Source: Paenibacillus luteus
GTDB taxonomy: Bacteria > Bacillota > Bacilli > Paenibacillales > Paenibacillaceae
Direction of reading: 5' to 3'
Length of the DNA stretch: 64,000 nucleotides
Assembly (NCBI RefSeq): GCF_006542765.1
Contig: NZ_SKCD01000019.1
Location: 58,499-122,498 of the forward strand
Shown here: positions 34,997 through 43,964 of the stretch, piece by piece
Position numbering within the stretch: the stretch's first letter is position 1
Layout: every line of letters starts with the position of its first letter
Notes under the pieces: model-generated
The model's input: only the letters and a program-made list of their open reading frames with translations
What the model was told of the DNA's origin: nothing
The model's database searches: none
Translations under genes and position numbers: made by a program

Positions 34997-35030
34997 AAGA
35001 AAAACCGCCTTCGGGGGAGGAAGGCGGCTG
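34997..35030 (-). terminator. Terminator of the pspC-pspA operon
   Basis: CCGCCTT (35005-35011) and AAGGCGG (35021-35027); on the minus strand the hairpin is followed by TTTTTCTT. Confidence 0.85.
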
Positions 35031-35069
35031 TTATTCTACGGATATATGTGCACTCACTTGGATTTGGAA

Positions 35070-35738
35070 TTAGTTTCCGGCTTTCTTCTGCAATAACCGT
35101 TTCAACTCTTCATCCACACGGGCATTGCGCTGCTCGTTTTGAAATTCATGCCCTTGCTGACCCGAGTCCAGGCCGTACAAACCTTTGGATAATTCCCGCT
35201 GTGCTTCTCGTTCCATTAGTTTCTGCTCGATGCGCTCAAAACCTCTGGAAGCGGAGCTGGCATGCAAAGGGTCTGAAGATGAATACCCGGGTGTACCGTC
35301 GGTTTTCTTCATGCGAAGGACAAGCTCTTTGCGTTTTTCTTGCAGCCTGACTTTCTCTTCTTTGAGCGACTCGAGTCGAAGGCCAAGATCGAACGCTGCT
35401 TGCTTGGCAAGCTGAAGCAGTTTCGAGGTCTCTTCATGCTGGTCCAAATACAAAATTTTTGCTTCAAGCGCCGTACGTGCTTCTTCCTCGCGTTCTTCCA
35501 CTGCAGCTTGCTCAGCTTTGCTCTCGTAATAACGTGCTTGTTCCTTCAGCTCGCTAAGTTTTGTTTGCAAGACACGTTCTTGCGCCTGCTGATGCAAGCT
35601 TTCCCGTTCGGTATTCGCAATCTCTTCATCCAAATCTCTCAGGTAATGATTAAGCATCGTAACCGGGTTTTCCATTTTGTCCAGCACCTCATTGGCTGCT
35701 GCCTTCGTCATGCTAACTACGCGTTGTAAAATACCCAT
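35070..35738 (-). CDS. pspA: Phage shock protein A (PspA/IM30 family)
   Basis: A 222-aa peripheral membrane protein of the ESCRT-III-like PspA/Vipp1/LiaH family, forming assemblies that stabilise a leaky membrane. The start MGILQRVVSMTKAAANEVLD is the amphipathic membrane-binding helix; a long coiled coil (Glu/Arg/Gln-rich) spans ~30-160, then a helical C-terminal part. Start at 35738 chosen because AAGGAGAG precedes it; the reading upstream to 35816 is not needed. Follows pspC in the same direction by 28 nt. Confidence 0.93.
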   Translation of the reverse strand: MGILQRVVSMTKAAANEVLDKMENPVTMLNHYLRDLDEEIANTERESLHQQAQERVLQTKLSELKEQARYYESKAEQAAVEEREEEARTALEAKILYLDQHEETSKLLQLAKQAAFDLGLRLESLKEEKVRLQEKRKELVLRMKKTDGTPGYSSSDPLHASSASRGFERIEQKLMEREAQRELSKGLYGLDSGQQGHEFQNEQRNARVDEELKRLLQKKAGN

Positions 35739-35766
35739 TCTATCATCTCTCCTTATATGTGTTTGA

Positions 35767-35982
35767 TTAGTAGTGGTCAGCAAATCTGAAATCTTGGCTC
35801 GGTGCTTTTGGCACAACCAGCGTTGCGATGAAATAAGCGATTAGGACAGCTCCAAAACTGAAGAACGAAGTAATGACGACAAGCAATCGTATAATTGTAG
35901 GGTCAATGCCCAGCCATTGCCCAAGACCTCCGCAGAGACCTGTTAGCTTACTATCCGTAGTTGATCGAAATAATTTTTTCAT
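35767..35982 (-). CDS. pspC: PspC-domain small membrane protein
   Basis: A 71-aa membrane protein. KKLFRSTTDSKLTGLCGGLG, W.GIDPTIIRLLVV..., is the PspC domain: a short cytoplasmic region then a hydrophobic hairpin (~33-58) and a polar tail. It is 28 nt before pspA, forming a membrane-stress pair. GAAGGATG precedes the start on the minus strand. The signal sensed is not apparent from sequence. Confidence 0.9.
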   Translation of the reverse strand: MKKLFRSTTDSKLTGLCGGLGQWLGIDPTIIRLLVVITSFFSFGAVLIAYFIATLVVPKAPSQDFRFADHY

Positions 35983-36018
35983 TTTCGTTCATCCTTCCTC
36001 GTGTTCGTCTATGTCCTA

Positions 36019-36047
36019 ATTGTAGAGGGTTATCTTGGATTCCGTAA
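36019..36047 (-). promoter_or_regulatory. Promoter of pspC-pspA
   Basis: On the minus strand TTACGG (36042-36047) and TACAAT (36019-36024) are 17 bp apart, 37 nt before pspC. The -10 is good, the -35 weak, as in a regulated promoter. The 369-bp gap to the next gene otherwise holds no feature I can support. Confidence 0.5.
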
Positions 36048-36351
36048 CGGACCGCAGTCGGTTCTGAGTACTAGGCTTTAGGCGGGTATCGCTGCGACAA
36101 ACGGCGGGGCAGGCAAGTAGGCTATTTTTATTTTCTATAGATGTAGAGGAGCTTGCCTTTAATCGCATGGATAGGAGAGGATCGAAATAAATAAGGTTTA
36201 CATGATAGACGAATAAGTCACGCAATTGTGAGTTGGAAATAAAAAATGGCCGGTTTGCCTAAGCTTGTCAAACTAGTCCGCATAATTGGTCAAGTCCCCT
36301 CATAGACATGTTATCAGCCAGTAAAAAACAATGTGCAGAGGGGATGATTAC

Positions 36352-37548
36352 ATGCGTCGCATGACATGGACCGCGGCAATAATATTATGTTTGTCGCTAG
36401 TATTAGCAGCTTGCGGAACGAAGGACGCCGAGTCCGTGGTTAAGGAGCTCGACAAAGTAGTAAACAGTATGGAGAGCTATCAAGGAAGCGGGACGATGAC
36501 GCTGCGGACGGGACAGCAGCCACTCGAGTACAAGGTGGAAGTATCCTATCAGAAGCCGCAATACTATCGGATCAAGCTTACCAATGAAGAGAAGGACATT
36601 ACACAAATCGTGCTTCGCAATGACGACGGCGTATTCGTTCTCACACCGAAGCTGAATAAAGTATTCCGCTTCCAAAGCGATTGGCCGCAAAATCAAGGCC
36701 AGGTTTATTTGTACCAAACGCTCATTCAAAGCATCTTGGTGGATAACTCCCGGCAATTTGTCATTGATGAGGATTCTTACGTGTTTGATGTAATGGCCAA
36801 TTATAATAACGGATCGTTGGCCCGCCAGAAAATTTGGCTCAATAAATCGGATTACAAGCCGGTTCAGGTGGAGGTCAGCGACACGAATGCAGCGGTGATG
36901 GTCGAAGTGAAATTTGATAAATTCGACTTCGGTCCGAAATTTGATAAAGCCGTGTTTGAGACGGAAGCGAATATGAATGCAACCCCGTCCAGCCAAACGA
37001 CAGAAGAGCCGACGATGACCTTGCCGGATGAGTCGGGAAATAATGGAGCAACAGGCAACGAATCGAGCAATGCGAATACAGGCACTAACAACAGCGGCAA
37101 GACGCCAGAGAACAGCGCCGTAGATGGCGATGATCAAACGAATAACAGCGGCAATGCGGCAGAAGAGGAAGAGGATGATGCTGCCACTGGCGCGAAACCG
37201 GAGGAGAAGGCTGAATTTACTGCGATGAAGCCGTCTTACACACCGGATGGCGTAGTTGAACAGGATTTTGTAGATATCGTGTTCGGCGGTAATCCTGGAC
37301 TGATGAGCCGTTACACCGGAGACTACAGCTATACGCTTATCCAGACAGAGCCGAAAGATCAAGCGGCATCGCTTGTTCCAGGGATGATGGTCGATCTCGG
37401 ATTTACGATGGGGCAGCTCAACACAGACGAGCAGCAGACGCTTACATGGACGTATGAAGGGCATCAATTCCGTCTGACGAGCGCTAATCTGCCGGAATCC
37501 GAAATGATTAAGGTCGCACAGTCGGTACAGGGTGAAATCGGGAAATAA
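36352..37548 (+). CDS. ydcC: YdcC-like lipoprotein (LolA-fold)
   Basis: A 398-aa lipoprotein: signal peptide ending LAAC, Cys21 the lipid anchor. The N-terminal domain (~25-215) resembles the LolA/GerS-type lipoprotein-sorting fold (SYQGSGTMTLRTGQQPLEYKV etc.); a low-complexity Asn/Gly/Ser/Thr/Glu-rich stretch covers ~220-290, and a DUF4367-like C-terminal domain follows. The B. subtilis homologue YdcC is made in the mother cell during sporulation. Its neighbours, alr and ndoAI-ndoA, keep the Bacillus order. GAGGGGATG precedes the ATG at 36352; the in-frame ATG at 36331 has no site. Confidence 0.85.
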   Translation: MRRMTWTAAIILCLSLVLAACGTKDAESVVKELDKVVNSMESYQGSGTMTLRTGQQPLEYKVEVSYQKPQYYRIKLTNEEKDITQIVLRNDDGVFVLTPKLNKVFRFQSDWPQNQGQVYLYQTLIQSILVDNSRQFVIDEDSYVFDVMANYNNGSLARQKIWLNKSDYKPVQVEVSDTNAAVMVEVKFDKFDFGPKFDKAVFETEANMNATPSSQTTEEPTMTLPDESGNNGATGNESSNANTGTNNSGKTPENSAVDGDDQTNNSGNAAEEEEDDAATGAKPEEKAEFTAMKPSYTPDGVVEQDFVDIVFGGNPGLMSRYTGDYSYTLIQTEPKDQAASLVPGMMVDLGFTMGQLNTDEQQTLTWTYEGHQFRLTSANLPESEMIKVAQSVQGEIGK

Positions 37549-37696
37549 AACGGGTAAACGCGAGAATTTCCAAGACGTACTAGCCAATTCCGGCTTTCGT
37601 TTCATTGACAGTCCCAGCAGCAACGTTTAACATTATTGCTATTGATGTTTGCTGCTCGGATTGTTGTGGCTGCTATATAAGGAGAAGGTGAACGGC

Positions 37697-38881
37697 TTGG
37701 ATTCGTTTTATCGCCCAACCAGGGTAGAATTGTCATTAGATGCATTACGACATAATTTACAGGCTTTTCGAAAAGCCATGCCACAGGGCTGCAAGCTGAT
37801 GGCTTCGGTCAAAGCAAATGCTTATGGGCATGGTGCCATCGAGGTAGCACGAGAAGCCGAACGCAACGGCATTGACTATCTTGGCGTTGCATTTCTTGAT
37901 GAAGCTTTGCAATTACGGAATGCTGGCATCCAAACCCCGATTCTTGTGCTTGGTTTCGTGGCTGCGGATGCCTTGTCTATTGCCAGAGACCGGAATGTGA
38001 CCATCAGCTTGTTTCGTGATGATATTTTGGAAGCGGCAGCTAAGCTGCCTATTGATCCCGGCGGTCGCAAGCTTAAGGTGCACATTAAGGTTGATTCCGG
38101 CATGGGACGTCTTGGTGTGATTGGAACGGCTGCTGCGGTGTCTTTTATTGAAAAGGCTCTGCAAGTTCCCCAGCTTGACGTTGAGGGCTTATTTACACAC
38201 TACGCGCGTGCAGACGAGGCTGATAAGGACTACACGATGCTGCAGTACGTTAGATTCCGTGAAGTGGCTGAGTATGTAGAGAAGCAAGGCTTGCAAATCC
38301 CCATTATTCATGCGGCTAATAGCGCTGCGGGAATCGATACTCCGAATTGGGCAGGTGGCATGCTACGCCTTGGAATAAGCATGTATGGCTTATATCCGTC
38401 GGAAGAGGTTAACAAGCAGCGGGTTGATCTAGAGCCTGTGCTGACATTAAAAACGGAAATTACGATGGTCAAAACAGCGCCGCCAGGCTGGGGCATCAGC
38501 TATGGCACGCGTTATGTCACGAAAGGCGAAGAGTTGATCGGTACGCTGCCTATCGGGTATGCTGACGGCTTTAGCCGCATGCTTAGTGGAAAGGCTTACG
38601 GGCTTGTTCGCGGCATGAAGGAGCCGATACGCGGGACTATTTGCATGGATCAATGTATGATCGCGCTTGACGCAGCTTCAGAAGCAGCTTCGACGCCCGT
38701 TGCGGCTGGCGAAGAGGTGGTGCTCATTGGCCGCCAAGGCGATGCGGTTATTACGGTGGAAGAAGTTGCAGATCAGCTTGGCACGATCAACTATGAGTTG
38801 ATCTGCATGCTGGCTGCGCGTATACCGCGTGTATACGTAAATGGAGGCCAAGTGACTGCCATTCACAACCCCTTAGCTTAA
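37697..38881 (+). CDS. alr: Alanine racemase
   Basis: A 394-aa PLP enzyme that makes D-alanine for peptidoglycan. The PLP lysine is Lys39 (MASVKANAYGHG), the same number as in the Geobacillus enzyme, which supports the TTG start at 37697; a GTG at 37688 is too near the AAGGAG site. The catalytic Tyr lies in GWGISYGTRYV (~Tyr269). TIM-barrel N-domain, beta-sandwich C-domain. It follows ydcC and precedes the NdoAI/NdoA pair, as in B. subtilis. Confidence 0.95.
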   Translation: MDSFYRPTRVELSLDALRHNLQAFRKAMPQGCKLMASVKANAYGHGAIEVAREAERNGIDYLGVAFLDEALQLRNAGIQTPILVLGFVAADALSIARDRNVTISLFRDDILEAAAKLPIDPGGRKLKVHIKVDSGMGRLGVIGTAAAVSFIEKALQVPQLDVEGLFTHYARADEADKDYTMLQYVRFREVAEYVEKQGLQIPIIHAANSAAGIDTPNWAGGMLRLGISMYGLYPSEEVNKQRVDLEPVLTLKTEITMVKTAPPGWGISYGTRYVTKGEELIGTLPIGYADGFSRMLSGKAYGLVRGMKEPIRGTICMDQCMIALDAASEAASTPVAAGEEVVLIGRQGDAVITVEEVADQLGTINYELICMLAARIPRVYVNGGQVTAIHNPLA

Positions 38882-39109
38882 GCCGGAATCTAACATGGAA
38901 ATCTTTTCTTTCTGCATATTTTCGCAAATGAAGAGGATTTTCGCTAAATAGGACGAATGTAGTAAGACAGATCATCTATAAGGGCTATACATGAAAACAT
39001 ACAGCATATTTGATATACGGCGATCATAGATATGTTGAAGTATAGCGACGGCAATAAATTGTTATAATGAGTAGTAAGGTTATGGAAAAGTTTTGGGGGT
39101 GCGAGTACG

Positions 39110-39391
39110 GTGGCCAATGTACAAAATACCAAAAGGATCATGATAAGCCTGCCAGATCACTTGCTGGAGGAGGTTGACGGGATAGTTGCCAAGGAAAACT
39201 CCAACCGCAGCGAATTTATTCGGCAAGCCATGAAGCTATATTTGGTCGAGCGCAAAAAGCGTCAAATCCGGGAATCCATGCAGCGCGGATATATGGAGAT
39301 GGCGAAAATAAACCTGAACATGGCCTCGGAAGCTTTTCAAGCGGAGGAAGAAGCAGATCATACGTTAGGCCGTCTCGTTAGCGGGGTGTAG
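39110..39391 (+). CDS. ndoAI: Antitoxin NdoAI/EndoAI (MazE-like, CopG-type RHH)
   Basis: A 93-aa antitoxin. The first ~45 residues are a ribbon-helix-helix DNA-binding domain (KRIMISLPDHLLEEVDGIVA, NSNRSEFIRQAMKLYL); the acidic helical C-terminus should mask the toxin. GTG start after a GGGGG site. A TATAAT at 39063-39068 is a likely -10. Closely matches B. subtilis EndoAI (YdcD). It is 3 nt before the toxin gene. Confidence 0.94.
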   Translation: MANVQNTKRIMISLPDHLLEEVDGIVAKENSNRSEFIRQAMKLYLVERKKRQIRESMQRGYMEMAKINLNMASEAFQAEEEADHTLGRLVSGV

Positions 39392-39394
39392 AGG

Positions 39395-39745
39395 GTGATA
39401 GTAAAACGCGGAGATGTATTTTTTGCGGATTTATCCCCCGTCGTCGGATCGGAGCAGGGTGGTGTTCGCCCCGTACTGGTCATTCAGAATGATATCGGAA
39501 ATCGCTTCAGCCCTACGGTAATTGTTGCTGCGATTACGGCACAGATCCAGAAAGCGAAGCTGCCCACCCATGTAGAAATGGATGCAGCCGCACATGGATT
39601 TGATCGTGATTCCGTCGTGCTTCTTGAGCAGATCCGAACAATTGACAAGCAGAGGTTAACCGATAAAATTACGCATCTGGACGACGAAACGATGCGCAAG
39701 GTTGATGATGCGTTGTTAATTAGTGTAGGGTTAATCGATTTTTAA
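39395..39745 (+). CDS. ndoA: Endoribonuclease toxin NdoA (MazF/EndoA)
   Basis: A 116-aa mRNA interferase cutting at UACAU in the B. subtilis enzyme. The sequence is almost that of NdoA/Ydc[71 protein letters not shown] start, 3 nt after the antitoxin stop. A strong terminator follows. Confidence 0.97.
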   Translation: MIVKRGDVFFADLSPVVGSEQGGVRPVLVIQNDIGNRFSPTVIVAAITAQIQKAKLPTHVEMDAAAHGFDRDSVVLLEQIRTIDKQRLTDKITHLDDETMRKVDDALLISVGLIDF

Positions 39746-39754
39746 TAACGGTGA

Positions 39755-39814
39755 AATAGAGCTATCCGGTTCAGGAGCTGCAGCTGCTGAACCGAATAGC
39801 TCTATTTTTATTTT
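39755..39814 (+). terminator. Strong terminator after ndoA
   Basis: AATAGAGCTAT and ATAGCTCTATT (39755-39765/39796-39806) plus CGGTTCAG/CTGAACCG inside; then TTTATTTT. Confidence 0.93.
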
Positions 39815-39937
39815 CAGGAATGGGCAAATTCTCTAAAATGTGGTTCGGTATGATTACAAAATACGTTGGAAAATGACAGGTTATATGGTTCTTTTGTCGA
39901 CATTTACTGTTTTTTGCTGAATTTAGGAAAAAAATGA

Positions 39938-39967
39938 TAGACAAATGAAAGTTTAATTTGCTATTAT
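39938..39967 (+). promoter_or_regulatory. Promoter of the Tad pilus operon
   Basis: TAGACA (39938-39943) and TATTAT (39962-39967), spacer 18 bp; each matches the SigA consensus at five of six positions. It gives a leader of ~105 nt that contains the terminator hairpin at 40013-40061. Confidence 0.65.
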
Positions 39968-40012
39968 GTACTCAATTACTTATTGCTACTAATATATGAG
40001 CTTTATTATGCG

Positions 40013-40061
40013 AAGAACGCACGCGGTACCCTTAGAGGGCTACTGCTGCGTTCTTTTTTTT
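40013..40061 (+). terminator. Leader terminator (possible attenuator) before the Tad operon
   Basis: AAGAACGCA (40013-40021) and TGCGTTCTT (40047-40055) followed by TTTTTT; an inner CCCTtagAGGG hairpin is in the loop. It lies downstream of the promoter and before the first gene, so most transcripts may stop here unless it is read through. No known riboswitch recognised in the leader. Confidence 0.6.
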
Positions 40062-40081
40062 ATGCTCAGAGAGGAGTGGAG

Positions 40082-40807
40082 ATGAAGAGAAGGCGAAGTG
40101 CAATCATCAGCTTAACCGCTGCGGTGCTTTCAGCAAGTTTGGTTTATGGCATGTATGAGCTGCAGCGAATCCAAATTGAACGGGAGGATACCGTCGCTAT
40201 CGTGGTACCAAAGCGTTTTATTGGAGCGGGCGAGCGGCTCTCTGAAAGTGATCTGGAGTTTAAAATGCTTCCGCAGGCTGCTTATCTCTCTGAAATGGTG
40301 ACCAAGCTGGAGCAGGCCACAGGAAAGGAAACGATCATTCCTTTAGGGAAAGGAGAGCCTCTCCTGCTATGGAAGGTTGACGATTATTATTTGCAGCCGA
40401 GCAAAGCGGAGTCGACGTTCCAAATACCCAAGGCATACATTCTCTCCATTTCAAACGGAATAAGGGCGGGTGACAAGGTGCTGCTTTATGCCTCAGGAGA
40501 GGAGTCGCCTTCGCGGAGGCTGTTCACACAGGCTGTCACTGTAGCTTCGGTAAAAACTTCAGGCAACGTAGAGGTTGATAACATAGAGAATCCTAACTTG
40601 TTCTCGCTAGCAGAGGGGGACAAGCAGCAGATGTATGCTTCAAGGCGCGAAGCCAATGGCATGATTGATTATTTGAATTTGAATTTAACGGAGGAGCAGT
40701 GGTTTGAGCTGGATGAATTATGCCGCAGCGGCGTGCTGAAGCTGGTCGTTGCCTACAGCCCCGAGTCGCTTGAACTCATTGCGGATGAGGAGGGAAATGG
40801 AACGTGA
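40082..40807 (+). CDS. CpaB/RcpC-like SAF-domain protein of the Tad pilus
   Basis: A 241-aa membrane-anchored protein. Basic start KRRRSAIISL and a single helix (~5-25), then an SAF domain (VAIVVPKRFIGAGERLSESDLEFKMLP, ~40-75), the CpaB/RcpC signature. In Gram-negatives it works at the secretin; no secretin is expected here. ATG at 40082 follows GAGAGGAGTGGAG; the open frame upstream to 39983 spans the terminator and is not used. Overlaps the next start (GTGA). Confidence 0.78.
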   Translation: MKRRRSAIISLTAAVLSASLVYGMYELQRIQIEREDTVAIVVPKRFIGAGERLSESDLEFKMLPQAAYLSEMVTKLEQATGKETIIPLGKGEPLLLWKVDDYYLQPSKAESTFQIPKAYILSISNGIRAGDKVLLYASGEESPSRRLFTQAVTVASVKTSGNVEVDNIENPNLFSLAEGDKQQMYASRREANGMIDYLNLNLTEEQWFELDELCRSGVLKLVVAYSPESLELIADEEGNGT

Positions 40808-41652
40808 GCGGAGCTCTAACGCCTCTTGCTGCATTTGTTGGCACAACCCCGAATATAGGAACTACGGCGGCAGCGTTTGCCGCAGCGTTCCGAATGGCGG
40901 AAGCAAGCGGCATGCCGATCGGATACTTGTGCCTCAATTTAAAGAGCGCCAAGATTCATCGCTACCTCGGCGTGGAAGAGCCGCCGGTAACGCTGGATAA
41001 GCTTCGACCGGAGCTGCGGTCTTATACGCTGACTCCGGAGAAGCTGCGAAGAGCCGCTTATATTGTCCCTAGTCAGCCCAATCTTCAAGTATTGTTCGGC
41101 AATTTGATGAGGGACCAAGCGGAGTATTTTACGCCTGAAGAAGCGGAGCATCTTCTTGCAATAGCGGAGCAAACCTTCGCATTCGTCATTTTGGACGTTG
41201 GAGCTTATTGGGATAATGCGGCTACCATTTGCTCGATCCAAAGGGCCAGCACGCGCATTCTGGTGACGACGCCGGCATTGTCTCATTTTCAAGAGGATGG
41301 AAAACGCTGGATTAGTCAGGTATCTCCGCTATTTGGTGTAGCGCCTGAACAGTATGATTCGATTATTATCAATAGCCCATGGAGGAGTGGAGGTTATCAG
41401 ATGAAACATATTTGCAAAGAGCTGGGTACGTCTGCGTTAGGAAAGCTTCAATTGAGTGAGCCGGTTTTCAGCCAGTTGGATAATGGAACGTATGCGCAGT
41501 GGCTCAAAGCAGACCCGGAGGGCAGGCAAGCCATGCAGCTGCCTACGAAAGCGATTATGCAGAGGCATGGTATCCGAAGCAAGCCGGCAATGATTTCGGT
41601 TCAACCCTGGTATCGGAAGCTGATGACTCATCGCAACGGTACGAGCTCATGA
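40804..41652 (+). CDS. CpaE/TadZ-like ParA-fold protein with degenerate Walker A
   Basis: A 282-aa protein with the MinD/ParA layout, expected to position the pilus machinery. The place of the deviant Walker A reads GTTPNIGTTAAAF (~13-25): the Lys residues of KGGxGKT are missing, so ATP binding is doubtful. Walker-B-like FVILDVGAYWD is near 133; RASTRILVTTPALSHF follows the usual fold. GTG start overlapping the CpaB stop by 4 nt; its ATGA end overlaps cpaF. Confidence 0.75.
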   Translation: MSGALTPLAAFVGTTPNIGTTAAAFAAAFRMAEASGMPIGYLCLNLKSAKIHRYLGVEEPPVTLDKLRPELRSYTLTPEKLRRAAYIVPSQPNLQVLFGNLMRDQAEYFTPEEAEHLLAIAEQTFAFVILDVGAYWDNAATICSIQRASTRILVTTPALSHFQEDGKRWISQVSPLFGVAPEQYDSIIINSPWRSGGYQMKHICKELGTSALGKLQLSEPVFSQLDNGTYAQWLKADPEGRQAMQLPTKAIMQRHGIRSKPAMISVQPWYRKLMTHRNGTSS

Positions 41653-43019
41653 CCGCTCAGCCATCGCGCTTCTCACCCTCGGAATTTGCAGCCCAATTGC
41701 AATTAGAAAAGGATAGCCGCGAGGCCAAAGCAGCGGCTCCCTATTGGTCTTCTGAAACAAAGGATGAATTTATAAGGCTCTCTGAGGATATAAGAGGGTA
41801 TTTAAGCGCTCCGCACGGATTGGGCGAAGAAGAGCGCAGGCAATACAGCGAGACGCTTAATCGTGCGGTACTCGGCTATTCGCAGGAGCGCGAACAAATC
41901 CTTGCCGTTATTACGGACCGACTGATCAGATTGCGTATTCATGGTTCTTCTAATGTCCAGCATCCTTATCAAACGTTAGCGGAAGCCCTGTTTGCAGAGG
42001 TCATTGGCCTGAATGTGCTTGAGTTGATTTTGGCGGATAAGGAGGATCTGGAGGAAATACAGGTTGTTGGAGAACGGATATTCGTTGTCAGAAACGGCTT
42101 GACTGTTCCTTCGGTTTATCGCTTCAACAGTGTTCGCGAGGTTGAGCGCATCCAGCAAAATCTGGTGCTCTACAACAATGACCGGATTAATCCGCGCAAA
42201 CGATGGGCAGAGGTGATGCTGCGCGACGGCTCGCGCGTAACGCTGACTGGCTTTGGATTTACGGCTAGCCCAACGCTGACGATCCGCTTCTATACTGTCC
42301 GCAGCTTCAGTCTAGTTACGCTCAGCAACCCTCTTTATAGGACGATGAACGAGCGTGTGGAGCAGCTGCTTAGAGCGATATTGGCGGCCCGATATAATTT
42401 GGTCATTATTGGACCAACCAATTCCGGCAAAACCAATCTTATTAAAGCATTGATTGCCGAGCTTCCGGACGAAGAGCGGATCATTACAATCGAAGGGCGA
42501 TTTGAAATGATGCTTGGCCGTGATTTTCCAAACAAAAACGTTGTGGAATACATGGCCGAGGAAGATGATGCGCACCATCGCGCCGATCAGGCGTTTAAAC
42601 TTGCGCTTAGGCAGTCTCCGCAGCGGATTATTCATGCCGAGATTCGTGATCTGGATGCGAATATTTATGTCCGGGCGTGTACGAGGGGACATTCCGGGAG
42701 CATGACGACGGTTCATGCGAACAGGCTAGAGGACGTGCCGGAGGCGATTACCGATATGTGCATGCTCGATGGCAGAGGAATGAATGCTGAGCGCTTGACG
42801 AAACGTATCACGCAGTATGTAACAGAGATAGGCATTGAAATGAGCTATCTTGGGGGACGCCGGGTGATTAGCAGAATCGGAGAGCTTTACTGGGAAGAGG
42901 GGCAAACCCATGTCCGGGATTGGGTAAGATTTGACGAGTCGCTGGATGAATGGATGTATCCTCACCCTCCGTCAAAAAGAGTGGCCGACCAGCTCTTAAA
43001 CGGGTGGGGTGAGCGGTGA
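41649..43019 (+). CDS. cpaF: CpaF/TadA secretion ATPase
   Basis: A 456-aa hexameric motor ATPase of the VirB11/TadA type that powers Tad pilus assembly. Walker A GPTNSGKT (255-262), then IITIEGRFEM (Asp box region), RACTRGHSGSMTTVHANRLEDVP (His box). The ATG at 41649 lies in the ATGA overlap with the CpaE-like gene; an upstream in-frame frame is not used. N-terminal ~150 residues are family-typical. Confidence 0.92.
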   Translation: MTAQPSRFSPSEFAAQLQLEKDSREAKAAAPYWSSETKDEFIRLSEDIRGYLSAPHGLGEEERRQYSETLNRAVLGYSQEREQILAVITDRLIRLRIHGSSNVQHPYQTLAEALFAEVIGLNVLELILADKEDLEEIQVVGERIFVVRNGLTVPSVYRFNSVREVERIQQNLVLYNNDRINPRKRWAEVMLRDGSRVTLTGFGFTASPTLTIRFYTVRSFSLVTLSNPLYRTMNERVEQLLRAILAARYNLVIIGPTNSGKTNLIKALIAELPDEERIITIEGRFEMMLGRDFPNKNVVEYMAEEDDAHHRADQAFKLALRQSPQRIIHAEIRDLDANIYVRACTRGHSGSMTTVHANRLEDVPEAITDMCMLDGRGMNAERLTKRITQYVTEIGIEMSYLGGRRVISRIGELYWEEGQTHVRDWVRFDESLDEWMYPHPPSKRVADQLLNGWGER

Positions 43020-43951
43020 GCCAGCTATCGGTCAGTGCGGCTGCTTGCCTGCTCTTTTGCTTGATATTCATTGCTCTATATCATCTGCTGCTTATTTGGT
43101 CCAAGGAGCGGGAGATGGTCCGGAAACTAACTTACCGTGCGGAAAGCAGCTGGCGTAAACGGCTCATTCGCCGTTTCAAGCGTTATGAGAGGCTGTATGT
43201 TCACTTGTCGGATTTAATGGAGTCGCTCCGCTTGAAGATGACGCCTTCTGCTTTCGTATCCCTGTCTGGCTTGCTGCTGCTTGCCGGAGTTGCGTCAGGC
43301 GGTCTTTTTTTCCAAAGCGTGCGGGGAACCCTGTTATTTGGGGGGTTGCTTGGTGCGCTGCCTTATACATCGTTAAGAGCATTACTGGTGCATCGGCGGA
43401 TGCAGACGCAAATGGATTTTTTACCTGCGGTAGAGTTATTTTATCAATGCTATTTGGTTACAGGCGAGAGTCAGGTAAGGGTAGCTCTTCAGCGTACAGT
43501 TGAGGAGCGTCGGCTGCTTGGCCCGATGCAAGCGGTATTTGAACAGCTGTATCGCAATCTTTCTGTACGCGGTGATGATGAGGCGAGTCTTCGTCTGCTG
43601 TCCTTATCGCTGGGCCATTTATGGGCAGATTATTTTGTGAATATTTTGCGCGTGGCGCTTGTGGAAGGGGTTCCTATAACAGATAGCTTGAAAGAGCTTC
43701 TGACCGATATGCGCAAGGCAAGGCGCGCGAATGAGCAGGAGAGAAATCGAATGCTCGAAATACGCGTAGCTAATTTCTCCCCGTTGTTGTTTCTTGGTCT
43801 GTTTATCGGCATCAACCTGCGCTACAACAAGGATAATTCTTACTATTATTACGTTGTCGATCCGCAGGGGCGAGATATGTTATTAAATGCGCTGCTGCTT
43901 ATTTTCGCTTCATTCCTAATGGGTTTGTGGCTGTCGCGCAAAAAAATGTGA
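43016..43951 (+). CDS. TadB-like membrane platform protein
   Basis: A 311-aa protein. An N-terminal helix, a cytoplasmic region, two hydrophobic helices (~75-125), a T2SS-F/GspF-like domain (~135-250) and two C-terminal helices. Typical of TadB, the inner-membrane platform. Overlaps cpaF by 4 nt (GTGA). Confidence 0.8.
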   Translation: MSQLSVSAAACLLFCLIFIALYHLLLIWSKEREMVRKLTYRAESSWRKRLIRRFKRYERLYVHLSDLMESLRLKMTPSAFVSLSGLLLLAGVASGGLFFQSVRGTLLFGGLLGALPYTSLRALLVHRRMQTQMDFLPAVELFYQCYLVTGESQVRVALQRTVEERRLLGPMQAVFEQLYRNLSVRGDDEASLRLLSLSLGHLWADYFVNILRVALVEGVPITDSLKELLTDMRKARRANEQERNRMLEIRVANFSPLLFLGLFIGINLRYNKDNSYYYYVVDPQGRDMLLNALLLIFASFLMGLWLSRKKM

Positions 43952-43964
43952 AGGGAGTTCGTCA

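Noticed and set aside
36016..36225. 69-residue minus-strand frame upstream of pspC
   Set aside because: It overlaps the pspC promoter, has no ribosome site and no recognisable sequence.
36403..37623. 406-residue open frame on the minus strand, opposite the YdcC-like lipoprotein
   Set aside because: It is a shadow of a well-supported gene: Arg/His/Leu/Ile-rich composition, no ribosome site, and the plus strand has a clear signal peptide, lipobox and conserved synteny.
39974..40061. c-di-GMP (GEMM) or preQ1 riboswitch in the Tad operon leader
   Set aside because: The conserved core sequences of these riboswitches are not present; only the terminator stem is supported.
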